A DNA stretch of 40,993 bases from JAZGER01 sp036480335 (GTDB lineage Bacteria > Pseudomonadota > Gammaproteobacteria > DSM-19610), in assembly GCA_036480335.1 (NCBI GenBank), contig JAZGGH010000018.1:1-40993 (forward strand), given 5' to 3'. Numbering within the stretch: the first letter of the stretch is position 1; every line of letters begins with the position of its first letter. The notes under the pieces are model-generated. The model saw only the letters and a program-made list of their open reading frames with translations. It was not told the origin of the DNA and did not search any database. Of this stretch, positions 34,701 through 40,993 are shown one piece after another. A program made the position numbers and the translations under genes.

Positions 34701-34839
34701 CAGTGACGGTAGCATTATCACTGCGCGGATACTGACGAACGTTAAGAGAGAAAATGGCCTGCACGCCTGCCGTAATAATTAACAGACTGACAACAACAGC
34801 CAGTACCGGGCGGTGAATAAATAAATCAGTAAATCGCAT
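31768..34839 (-). CDS. RND multidrug efflux permease (HAE1 family)
   Basis: The 1023-residue inner-membrane pump has 12 helices and two large periplasmic loops. It opens MRFTDLFIHRPVLAVVVSLL; the proton relay Asp pair is in GLVVDDAIVMVENVERHL, followed by MTITLAAVYIPIG, and the second half carries the matching repeat with TIATIAGHAPLIF and GLVLVGGMAIGTLFTLFVIPSLYV. It exports hydrophobic compounds with the adaptor encoded just upstream (one base between stop and start). No outer-membrane channel gene is present in the window. It is a typical AcrB/MexB-class protein of slightly short length, most like MdtB/MexI-type members. Confidence 0.96.
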   Translation of the reverse strand: MRFTDLFIHRPVLAVVVSLLIITAGVQAIFSLNVRQYPRSDNATVTVTTAYVGASAELVRGFITTPLERAVAAADGIDYVESSSSLGLSTINIRLKLNHDPSKALAEISSKVDQVRNDLPPEAEVPVINIESADSKFAAAYLSFSSDILKQNEITDYLVRVVQPRLSALEGVQRADILGARTFAMRIWLKPERMAAMNVTPMEVRQALAANNFLTAIGQTKGSLIQANLTANTDLHSVDEFKQLVIRNTDGANIRLQDIADVVLGSEDYNTEVLFSGQTAVFMGIWPLPNANSLDVIRRVREDMAIIEAGLPTGLTSRIAYDSTEYISAAIKDVIITLSETLLIVIVIIFLFLGSIRSVLIPVVAIPLSLIGALFLMQTAGFTINLLTLLAIVLSVGLVVDDAIVMVENVERHLSEGLSPYDAAIRGARELVGPIIAMTITLAAVYIPIGLQGGLTGSLFREFALTLAGAVTISGIVALTLSPIMAAKLLTPGIEEHGFAARVSHTFTRLREAYGRALAVTLNTRPAVYMVWIIISLLTIPMFSMSAKELAPIEDQGVIFGIIDASANATLDQTGVYAKAANDVFLSIPETDFTFQLTSPSSGFGGMVTVPWEQRERNIFEILQDLQPKLGSVPGIRMLPITPPALPGGGDFPVEFIIASTDEPERILEFAQKLQEKATASGLFAFPPLIDVKVDQPQTELIIDRDKVADLGLTLQQVGADVSAMMGGNYVNRYNIGGRSYKVIPQVKRIDRLTPEQLQEIYITGPEGTLVKLSTVATLKHSTVARSLKRFQQFNAVKISGVSTVTLEEALSFLETEAAKILPGGYTLNYTGESRQLKLEGNKFLPAFSMAILLIFLVLSAQFNSFRDPFVILAGSVPLALFGALIFTFLKMPNPNIPYWTNGWTTTLNIYSQVGLVTLVGLVAKNGILIVEFANKLQEKGLSKIAAIQDAAKTRLRPILMTTIATIAGHAPLIFVTGPGASARNSIGLVLVGGMAIGTLFTLFVIPSLYVLIARNRQRIEVT

Positions 34840-34840
34840 T

Positions 34841-35965
34841 TTAGTTATCTGCAGGTTCTGGATTCAACTGGTAATTCAGCGAATGTGTGTTATCGATAAT
34901 CACCGCCTGACCATTACTCAATGCAAAGCCTCCGGCATTAACAATTTCCTGGCCGGCATCCAGACCTGTGAGCACCGATATATAGTCTCCTCGCGCTTTA
35001 CCACTGCGAATAAACTGTTGTCTGGCTGTGGATGGAGTATCTTTGTCATCGGGTTTTTCTATAACAAATACCGAGTCGCCATAAGGCGCATACAAGACCG
35101 CCGTGGACGGAATGGCGAGTATATTTTGTATCTCCGGAAGTACAACCGACACATTTACAAACATGCCAGGGTAGAGTTTCTCGTCTTCGGTATTTTCAAT
35201 GGTTGCCTGCACCAGCACATTACGTGTTCTGGAATCCGCCTGTGGATCAATAGCGTTGATACGACCTTCGATGATGGCATCACCCAGCAAATCTGACTGC
35301 ACGCGAATCACATATCCCGGTTTGATTTGCACCACCTGTTGTTGCGGCAGATAAAAATCAACATACACAGGATTCAACGATTGTAATGAAACAATCGCTT
35401 CTCCAACAGATAAATCCTGACCAATATTTATTCGGCTCACTCCAAGTCTGCCAGCAAAAGGTGCCTTGATAGTTTTTTTGGCGACCTGCGAGCGAATACT
35501 TTCGACACGTGCGCTGGCCTCCTGAAATGCAGCATCCGCATCATCCACTTCGGAACGAGAGACAGCTTTGGAATTGATCAGATTTTTCAGTCTTTTCAGG
35601 TTTAACCGGGCAAGTCGTTTGCTGGCTTCAGCTTCACGTAACTGCGCCTTTTCAGTAGAAACATCCAGTTGTACCAACAGTTCACCCTGTTTAACGGTGG
35701 CCCCGGATTTAAACGCAATGCGAATAATTTTACCCGCCGTTTCTGGTGATACCATGACACCGTTGACCGCTTTCAACGAACCACTCGCCTGAATCGTAGT
35801 TTCCCATTGCTGTTGCTCAACCACAGAGGTGGTTACCGTGACCGGTGGCGACACAAAGGCATCGGTTGCCTGTATCAGAGTCTTGATTTGCAAGGTCTTG
35901 ATACCCGCTATAATGGCAACTACCAGCAACAGAACGAGAAGGGTAATAAAGAAACGTTTTTTCAT
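34841..35965 (-). CDS. RND periplasmic adaptor (membrane fusion protein)
   Basis: The 374-residue protein has an N-terminal membrane anchor (KKRFFITLLVLLLVVAIIAG). A lipoyl half domain (VSPETAGKIIRIAFKSGATVKQGELLVQLD) is followed by a coiled-coil hairpin (KAQLREAEASKRLARLNLKRL to AFQEASARVESIR), the second lipoyl half (TIKAPFAGRLGVSRINIGQDLSVGE) and a beta-barrel with YPGMFVNVSVVLPEIQNILAIP. This is the standard AcrA/MexA architecture. The TTG at 35977 is possible but ATG at 35965 is preferred. It is directly followed by the pump gene, which fixes the assignment. Confidence 0.94.
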   Translation of the reverse strand: MKKRFFITLLVLLLVVAIIAGIKTLQIKTLIQATDAFVSPPVTVTTSVVEQQQWETTIQASGSLKAVNGVMVSPETAGKIIRIAFKSGATVKQGELLVQLDVSTEKAQLREAEASKRLARLNLKRLKNLINSKAVSRSEVDDADAAFQEASARVESIRSQVAKKTIKAPFAGRLGVSRINIGQDLSVGEAIVSLQSLNPVYVDFYLPQQQVVQIKPGYVIRVQSDLLGDAIIEGRINAIDPQADSRTRNVLVQATIENTEDEKLYPGMFVNVSVVLPEIQNILAIPSTAVLYAPYGDSVFVIEKPDDKDTPSTARQQFIRSGKARGDYISVLTGLDAGQEIVNAGGFALSNGQAVIIDNTHSLNYQLNPEPADN

Positions 35966-36150
35966 AAGCCTGATCAATTGTTGTTTTTACTCATGGCATC
36001 TTCTGCTATATGGATGCTCAGTGCAAATAAATTGTCCTATCGTAATTAAACGCAGGTTATTGATTCGAAATATGATCAGGCAATATTCAGCCGACGCCAG
36101 AAATCGGGCGAAAAATATGAATAAAGGCACCCTTAAAGCAAGATTTTATC

Positions 36151-36444
36151 TCAGGAGTGATCCGTATAATTTCGGAAAGCTTCGAGCCCTGTTTTAAAGG
36201 CAGACCAGGTTCTTTCAGCCTCATCCCTGATCTCATCCCACACATCTTCACCAGCGACTTCAATATCTTCCAGCTTTTTTTCTGCCGCCAGACGCTTTTC
36301 ATGAAAATCTAAGAGCAATCTCTGGTATCTATCTTCTGAGCTGCTGCGAAGATGTCTGGCCGACGATTCCAGATCTTTGAGTTCATCTTTCCCTTCATCC
36401 AACAAGGTTTTCATGCGTTCAATGAATTCATGTTTTGGTGACAT
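36151..36444 (-). CDS. Short coiled-coil protein (sll1863-like stress family)
   Basis: The 97-residue protein is highly charged and almost wholly helical, with heptads from MSPKHEFIERMKTLLDEGKD to AAEKKLEDIEVAGEDVWDEI and a terminal amphipathic helix RTWSAFKTGLEAFRNY. Its pattern resembles the small coiled-coil proteins annotated as sll1863-family stress response proteins. There is no signal peptide. It lies on the same strand as, and 26 bases downstream of, the next gene (36471-37187), and both are coiled-coil rich, so the two are probably one operon. Confidence 0.7.
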   Translation of the reverse strand: MSPKHEFIERMKTLLDEGKDELKDLESSARHLRSSSEDRYQRLLLDFHEKRLAAEKKLEDIEVAGEDVWDEIRDEAERTWSAFKTGLEAFRNYTDHS

Positions 36445-36470
36445 ACTGTTCTCTCTCTAGCAATCTGCTT

Positions 36471-37187
36471 TCAGGGCATAAAGCGACTGATGCCCTGCAT
36501 GGCGGGTGAAACGGTACGGCTCATATGGCGTACATCCACCATGAGATTATTAACGTTCGTATTCATTTGCGTGAAACTGGTGTTCATGGCTGAAATTTCC
36601 GTATTCATTTCATGAACCTTTGACACCATTTCCTCTGTATTTTTTGAAAGGTCATGCGTATCCGTTGTAATGGTTTGCATATAACCGGTCATCTGGGCCA
36701 TGTTTTCCGACATGCTGCTCATGGCGACTTCCATGACACGAACCACATAAAACAGATAGACAACCGCAACCAGAGAAAAAATCATCACCGGCACTGACAT
36801 CCATTTAACGCGCTGCAACTGATGGCTATGCAACCGGTCAATACTGCTCAACTTTCGGTCAAGTATCTGCTCGCGCTCTTCGAGTTGTTCATGCATAGCC
36901 TTGAACGACTGCTGGACATGTTCACCCATATCTTTTGCTAGCAGGTCTCGCGTCTTGTCCTGTTCGCGGTTGTCTTTGTAGATTTTATCGAATACGCCTT
37001 CCAGATTTTGCAACAGCCCCGGCATTATTCTGTCTTCAGCACGACGGCCGGGTTCGGGTGAATTTTGTTCAGATTTGCTGGCGCTGGTTTTTCGAGCCGT
37101 AGTTTTCTTAGCCACTTTCTTCTTCGTGGCACCTGTCTTTGACCGTTTTACGGGTTTTTTATCGTCCTGATGGGGATTATCAGCCAT
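36471..37187 (-). CDS. Membrane-anchored coiled-coil protein with lysine-rich tail
   Basis: I do not recognise a family for this 238-residue protein. The first 45 residues are Lys/Ser/Thr-rich (KKPVKRSKTGATKKKVAKKT), resembling histone H1-like or nucleic-acid-binding tails. A helical stretch (about 60-125) follows, then one transmembrane helix (about 131-149, VPVMIFSLVAVVYLFYVV). The C-terminal part (150-225) is a long Met/Asn/Thr-rich heptad coil with repeats such as MNTEISAMNTSFTQMNTNVN. The basic tail and first coil should face the cytoplasm and the second coil the periplasm. It is upstream of the small coiled-coil gene in the same direction. A role in envelope-nucleoid contact or surface signalling is only a guess. 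Confidence 0.7.
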   Translation of the reverse strand: MADNPHQDDKKPVKRSKTGATKKKVAKKTTARKTSASKSEQNSPEPGRRAEDRIMPGLLQNLEGVFDKIYKDNREQDKTRDLLAKDMGEHVQQSFKAMHEQLEEREQILDRKLSSIDRLHSHQLQRVKWMSVPVMIFSLVAVVYLFYVVRVMEVAMSSMSENMAQMTGYMQTITTDTHDLSKNTEEMVSKVHEMNTEISAMNTSFTQMNTNVNNLMVDVRHMSRTVSPAMQGISRFMP

Positions 37188-37267
37188 TTCGATTCTCTCC
37201 TGACCGCCTGATCATGAAATGTAAACTTTTATTATATTAAAATATACTGATAAAGCTACCAGAATTA

Positions 37268-37561
37268 TCAGCCTTTCTGTCTAGCCGTTCGCAATACAGC
37301 CGAATAAGCCAGATTGGCCAGATTGGCCAGGAGCCTGGTAGTACGACATTTTGAAGATTTTACCTTTTTTATGATAAGTAAATGCAGGCAGGTTATTGGC
37401 CACAGATGTCGATTGCACATTATCGACTATCAGGGCAAACATTAGCCAGTCAATAAACAAACCGTGACCACCAAACATGCCTTTGGCATAAACAGGGCCA
37501 ATTGATTGCATCAGGTCAACTACATAATGACAAATTCTTTTTCTTCGTGCGAAACCGGCAT
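37268..37561 (-). pseudogene. TfoX N-terminal-domain-like gene with two compensating frameshifts
   Basis: The middle reading (from 37511) gives GPVYAKGMFGGHGLFIDWLMF and FTYHKKGKIFKMSYYQAP, the TfoX_N pattern. The expected start MPVSHEEKEFV lies in another frame from ATG 37561 and stops at a TAG, and the expected end, LLANLANLAYSAVLRTARQKG, lies in the first frame again and stops at 37268. The length 37561-37268 is exactly 98 codons, as in the family, so the two shifts cancel in sum. The 3' shift falls at a 9-base tandem repeat (CTGGCCAAT twice). No functional 98-residue product can be made unless these are sequence errors. TfoX_N proteins have been linked to competence regulation, but their biochemical role is unclear. 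Confidence 0.7.
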
Positions 37562-37605
37562 AAGAGGTGTTTCAATGATGGCTTATTGATGACTATACTA
37601 CGATC

Positions 37606-38327
37606 ATGAAACCTCTGCGTATATTCAGGCATGCCTCATGTGAACCGCCTGCCTACCTCTGTACCTGGCTGGATAATCAACACATACCTTATGAATTGCT
37701 GTGCCTGGATAATGGGATCGCAGTACCACAGATGCTTGATGATATTTCAGGATTCGTTTTTATGGGGGGGCAGGGAGTGTCCATGATGACAAAAGCTGGA
37801 TCAGAGAAGAACTAAAGCTGATACAGCAGGCGGATCAACACAATATACCTGTTATGGGAATATGTTTTGGTGCTCAACTCGTCAGCAAAGCACTGGGTGG
37901 TAAGGTTTATCCGGGCAAAACGCTAGAAGTAGGCTGGCATCAGGTAAGGGCGGTTGACACAATAGAAGAGGGTGCCCACTGGTTAAAACCACTGCCTTCA
38001 CAGTTTGAAGCTTTTCAATGGCATGCACACACCTTTTCTGTACCACCTTCTGCAATCCCCTTGTGGAGTGCACACTGTATCCAGCAACAGGGCTTCATAA
38101 AAGGCAATATCCTTGCCATGCAATTTCATCTTGAGTTCACCGCAGAAGTGATACTCGAATTATCACGAAAATACGCCAGTGATCTCATTGAACCGTCAGA
38201 ATGTGTGCAGACTGATAAACAGATGACAGAGAATCTTGACACAAGGATTGAACGTCTGCATCAGGTCGCAGATCTGTTTTATAATCAATGGTTAACAATA
38301 TCAAACCTGAAAAACAAACTGGGCTGA
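37606..38327 (+). pseudogene. Class I glutamine amidotransferase interrupted by a frameshift in a G7 run
   Basis: The first 52 codons (MKPLRIFRHASCEPPAYLCT to SGFVFMGG) and the remainder (GSVHDDKSWIREELKLIQQA, GICFGAQLVSKALGG, FQWHAHTFSVP, AMQFHLEFT) together form a typical 240-residue GMP-synthase-like amidotransferase. The join is in a run of seven G (37764-37770); eight G would restore the frame as M-G-G-A-G-S-V. The catalytic Cys (GICFGAQL) and His-x-Glu (FHLE) survive in the second part. An ATG at 37854 could express only the C-terminal two thirds. This could be slipped-strand phase variation, a true pseudogene or a sequence error. The substrate of this subfamily is unknown. Confidence 0.8.
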
Positions 38328-38391
38328 ACTATGCCAATCAATCACTATCTAAAAATAAAAGAACCTGTTCTATAAAAAATAGGAAGGCACC

Positions 38392-39693
38392 ATGAAGAAT
38401 AACACTGTCACAATAACAGACAACGCTACTGGCCGGACAATTGAGCTACCCGTAAAACAGGGCACTCATGGACCCTCCGCCATTGATATAGGCTATTTTT
38501 TCCGCGAAATGGGGTATTTTACTTATGACCCGGGTTTTGTAACAACAGCCAGTTGTCACAGTGCGCTGACATACCTGGATGGGGAGCAGGGCAAACTGTT
38601 GTATCGTGGTTACCCGGTCGAACAACTGGCTGAACATAGTAGTTTCATAGAAGTCGCCCATTTACTGCTTTATGGCGAACTGCCCATTGAGAAACAATTA
38701 ACAGAGTTCAACGACATCATTATGCATCACAGTATGTTGAATGAAAGTCTGAAAGGTTTTTTCAACGGTTTTTATCATGATGCACATCCCATGGCGATCA
38801 TGGTGGGTGTCGTTGGATCGCTATCGGCGTTTTACCATGACTCGACGGATATCGATAACCCGAGACACCGGGAAATTGCCGCCCACCGAATGATCGCAAA
38901 AATGCCAACTATTGCAGCCGCCAGCTACAAACACTCCATCGGCGAACCCTTAATCTATCCAGACAACAGCCTCAGCTATACAGGCAACTTATTGCATATG
39001 ATGTTCGCCGTACCCTGTGAACAATACACACCAGACCCGATTGCAGAAAAGGCACTTGACCTGATATTTTTGCTGCACATAGACCATGAACAGAATGCCA
39101 GTACATCAACCGTACGTCTGGCTGGCAGCTCAAGAGCCAATCCTTTTGCCTGTATTGCATCCGGCATTGCAGCGCTCTGGGGACCGGCACACGGCGGTGC
39201 CAATGAAGCCGTGCTCGCTATGCTAAATGAAATAGGAGATGTTAAAAACATTCCCGAATTTATTGCCCGTGCAAAAGATAAGCAGGACAAATTTCGCTTA
39301 ATGGGCTTTGGGCATCGTGTTTATAAAAACTTTGATCCACGTGCGCGCATTATTCGAGAAATGTGTCACGATGTACTGAAAAAACTCGGTGATGATAATA
39401 ACCCTATGTTCGAGCTGGCACTGAGGCTAGAAGAAGTTGCTCTCAATGATGATTATTTCATCGAACGCAAACTGTATCCGAATGTCGATTTTTATTCCGG
39501 GCTGATTTATAAAGCGCTTGGAATACCCACCAATATGTTTACCGTCATGTTCGCCATTGCACGCACCGTTGGCTGGGTTTCCCAGTGGATGGAAATGATT
39601 GCTGAAGACAATCAACGCATCGGCAGGCCTCGGCAATTGTACGTGGGGCCTGAAGAAAGAGACTATATTCCGCTTGGGAAGAGATTCATATAA
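38392..39693 (+). CDS. gltA: Type I citrate synthase
   Basis: The 433-residue enzyme condenses oxaloacetate and acetyl-CoA at the start of the TCA cycle. It shows the N-terminal beta domain (TVTITDNATGRTIELPVKQGT), YRGYPVEQLAE, HIDHEQNASTSTVRLAGSS, catalytic GPAHGGANEA and GFGHRVYKNFDPRA with active-site His, and VDFYSGLIYKALGIP with the active Asp. Length and N-terminal domain match the NADH-sensitive hexameric type I enzymes of Gram-negative bacteria. GGAAGG directly upstream of the ATG confirms the start. It appears to be a single-gene transcript, with TATAAA-like sequence upstream near 38372. Confidence 0.97.
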   Translation: MKNNTVTITDNATGRTIELPVKQGTHGPSAIDIGYFFREMGYFTYDPGFVTTASCHSALTYLDGEQGKLLYRGYPVEQLAEHSSFIEVAHLLLYGELPIEKQLTEFNDIIMHHSMLNESLKGFFNGFYHDAHPMAIMVGVVGSLSAFYHDSTDIDNPRHREIAAHRMIAKMPTIAAASYKHSIGEPLIYPDNSLSYTGNLLHMMFAVPCEQYTPDPIAEKALDLIFLLHIDHEQNASTSTVRLAGSSRANPFACIASGIAALWGPAHGGANEAVLAMLNEIGDVKNIPEFIARAKDKQDKFRLMGFGHRVYKNFDPRARIIREMCHDVLKKLGDDNNPMFELALRLEEVALNDDYFIERKLYPNVDFYSGLIYKALGIPTNMFTVMFAIARTVGWVSQWMEMIAEDNQRIGRPRQLYVGPEERDYIPLGKRFI

Positions 39694-39761
39694 AGGTGTG
39701 CATAATGTATATTATGTTAAATTGTCGGGTGTAGGGTTTGCTAACCATGTGTAAAATCCCA

Positions 39762-40659
39762 TCAGAAACTAAGCGCTCCTAATGCTTTACGTTGTATGAT
39801 TAATAAATCTCCAAGATTAAATTGACCATTTGGCGATGGTGTTCCATTCACTAAAGGCGCTACATCACCGTGCAACATTTGAGTTGGTGTGATAGTGATT
39901 TGCCCCATAATGATCCGCGTGGCAATGAGCACGTCCGCTGCATTCACAATACCATCGTTATTCATGTCACCATCAGCCGATGTTCCAGATGGTGTACTCG
40001 ACGAACTTAAGGGGTTCGAACCACCATTGAGCTCAACCAGATCACTAAAGCCATCGCTATCAGTATCAGGTGCATTCGCGTTTAAATCGGTACCGCCTGG
40101 ATTACCAGAACTGTATGGATTATAGGCCAGGCTCGCATCATAATTCACTTCGTCATAATCGCTTATTCCATCGTTATCTGAATCATAATAAAAGGGATCG
40201 GTACCAATAATCTCCTCAAAACAATCATCCAGCCCATCGATATCGGTATCTTCACAGTCCAGTATCAGGTTATTGAGTATCATCACTAACACCGCCTCAT
40301 TTACAGCAGCCGAACGACCAATACTAACTTCAAGTCCATCGCCTACACCATCATTGTCAGTATCTGGATCAGCAGGGTTTGACCCTGCGACCTGCTCCTG
40401 AATATTCGTTAAACCATCCCCATCCAGGTCGGCATTTGCACTGCCTTCATCAATATAAGGATCTATCCCCGGATATTGTCGATACTGGATTTCAAAACCA
40501 TCGTAAAGTCCGTCATTATCGTAGTCATTATCAGTTGGCGAGGTCCCCCAGAGAACAATCTCATCACGATCGGTTGCACCGTCGTTATCTGTATCATCGG
40601 AGTTTATCTGTGTCCCATAATAGGCTTCTTCGGTATCATATCGATTGCTTTTATCGTAA
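39762..40659 (-). pseudogene. 3' part of a TSP type 3 repeat / dockerin-like protein gene cut by an IS
   Basis: A frame runs without stop from the IS edge at 40659 to TAA at 39762 and encodes about 298 residues. It is made of acidic Ca2+-binding thrombospondin type 3-like repeats (DTDNDGATDRDE, DYDNDGLYDGFE, DLDGDGLTN, DTDNDGVGDGLE, DTDIDGLDDCFE, DSDNDGISDYDE, DTDSDGFSDLVE). These are followed by two dockerin-like loops, GDMNNDGIVNAADVLIATRIIMG and a second with NLGDLLIIQRKALG. The apparent GTG start at 40292 is only an internal codon; the true 5' end was separated by the IS5-family insertion at 40660. The intact protein was probably a large secreted or surface adhesin-like protein. Its signal peptide and N-terminal domains are not in the window. 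Confidence 0.85.
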
Positions 40660-40993
40660 GGGCATCTCTATTAATTCACCAAAACCCAGTATAATAGCTA
40701 TCTACCCAAACGCACAGAACAAACAACATGACTCGAGATATATTTAACCCGCTCTTTGAAATCCAGGACAATCGACTAGATCGACTGGGTGATCCCCTGG
40801 TTGAACTGGATGAAGCGGTTGACTGGAGTGCCTTTCGGCGTCTTCTTAAAATAGTTCATAAGAAAACTCGAAAAAGTAATGCAGGCGCACGCCCCAAAGA
40901 TATTGTCCTGATGTTTAAAGGTTTGGTGATACAAAACCTCTATGGGTTAAGTGACGATCAACTGGAATACCAGATACAGGATCGTCGCAGCTT
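40660..40993 (+). mobile_element. IS5-family insertion sequence, left part, running off the window
   Basis: The left end GGGCATCTCTATTAATTCA starts at 40660, 68 bases before a transposase ATG. This end is clearly related to the ends of the two MITE-like elements at 20049 and 26092. The disrupted TSP3/dockerin frame ends exactly at this boundary, which fixes the insertion point. The preceding bases are GTAA (TAA would fit a TNA duplication), but the right end is outside the window, so the target duplication cannot be confirmed. Confidence 0.8.
40728..40993 (+). CDS. IS5-family transposase, N-terminal part
   Basis: ATG at 40728 opens a frame that continues to the window edge (88 codons). The text DEAVDWSAFRRLLKIVH, then GARPKDIVLMFKGLVIQNLY and LSDDQLEYQIQDRRSF is the N-terminal domain (DUF772-like) of IS5-family DDE transposases. 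The catalytic DDE core lies beyond the edge. This transposase, or a relative elsewhere in the genome, is the natural candidate to have moved the two MITE-like elements. Confidence 0.92.
   Translation, partial: MTRDIFNPLFEIQDNRLDRLGDPLVELDEAVDWSAFRRLLKIVHKKTRKSNAGARPKDIVLMFKGLVIQNLYGLSDDQLEYQIQDRRS

Noticed and set aside
31768..35965. A complete tripartite efflux operon
   Set aside because: No outer-membrane factor gene lies next to the pump and adaptor in this window.
37854..38327. Treating the C-terminal amidotransferase part as a separate complete gene
   Set aside because: Its frame is open upstream with clear amidotransferase sequence back to the G7 run, so it is part of one frameshifted gene.
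1..40993. CRISPR arrays, tRNA or rRNA genes, prophage
   Set aside because: No regular spacer repeats, cloverleaf sequences, rRNA segments or phage structural genes were seen.

Overview
The window looks like a gammaproteobacterial chromosome, probably from a metabolically versatile, hydrogen-using (possibly sulfur-oxidising) lineage. The support is protein-level resemblance only: an Isp-type (group 1e-like) [NiFe] hydrogenase, a type I citrate synthase, a PEP-CTERM-like protein and a TSP3/dockerin-like protein. No rRNA, tRNA or CRISPR array was seen, and no stretch longer than about 300 bases lacks a feature.

Layout. 1-4.2 kb: the end of a probable flavoprotein oxidoreductase gene, a 5'-truncated universal stress protein remnant, an outer-membrane barrel protein, PEP synthase (ppsA) and a secreted protein with a PEP-CTERM-like tail. 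4.3-6.9 kb: a PAS-AAA-Fis sigma-54 activator, divergent from a c-heme DUF3365 protein plus a truncated hemoglobin. That pair has a very good -24/-12 promoter and paired upstream repeats. 6.9-20 kb: a complete hydrogenase locus. On the minus strand are maturation protease, tandem Usp, HupH-like protein, small subunit, Isp1, Isp2, an unknown protein and large subunit; on the plus strand are hypC-A-B-D-F-E. The two operons diverge from a region with a perfect FNR-type box. 20-26 kb: a cation/proton antiporter, an APC permease and a P-type cation ATPase; the ATPase is preceded by a coupled 35-codon ORF and an FNR-like class II promoter. 26-31.6 kb: cbpM/cbpA, a Crp/Fnr-family regulator lacking an FNR cysteine cluster, a DUF1269-like protein, a stand-alone CBM48 protein and an SLC13-type permease with RCK_C domains. 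31.8-37.2 kb: an RND pump with its adaptor and two coiled-coil proteins. 37.3-41 kb: a TfoX-like pseudogene, a frameshifted glutamine amidotransferase, citrate synthase, and a TSP3/dockerin gene broken by an IS5-family element that runs off the window.

How it fits together. The hydrogenase oxidises or produces H2 outside the membrane and passes electrons through the Isp1 cytochrome b to the cytoplasmic Isp2 iron-sulfur protein; the hyp genes and the protease mature its Ni-Fe centre. The regulatory DNA has several layers. One is an FNR-type box with a shared right-hand extension, found at two places. A second is a pair of TGTCA-N6-TGACA palindromes on either side of the Crp/Fnr-family gene, whose recognition helix appears compatible with them. 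The third is a sigma-54 module for the two heme proteins. Two MITE-like elements and the IS5 element share related terminal repeats, so one transposon family has probably shaped the spacers here.
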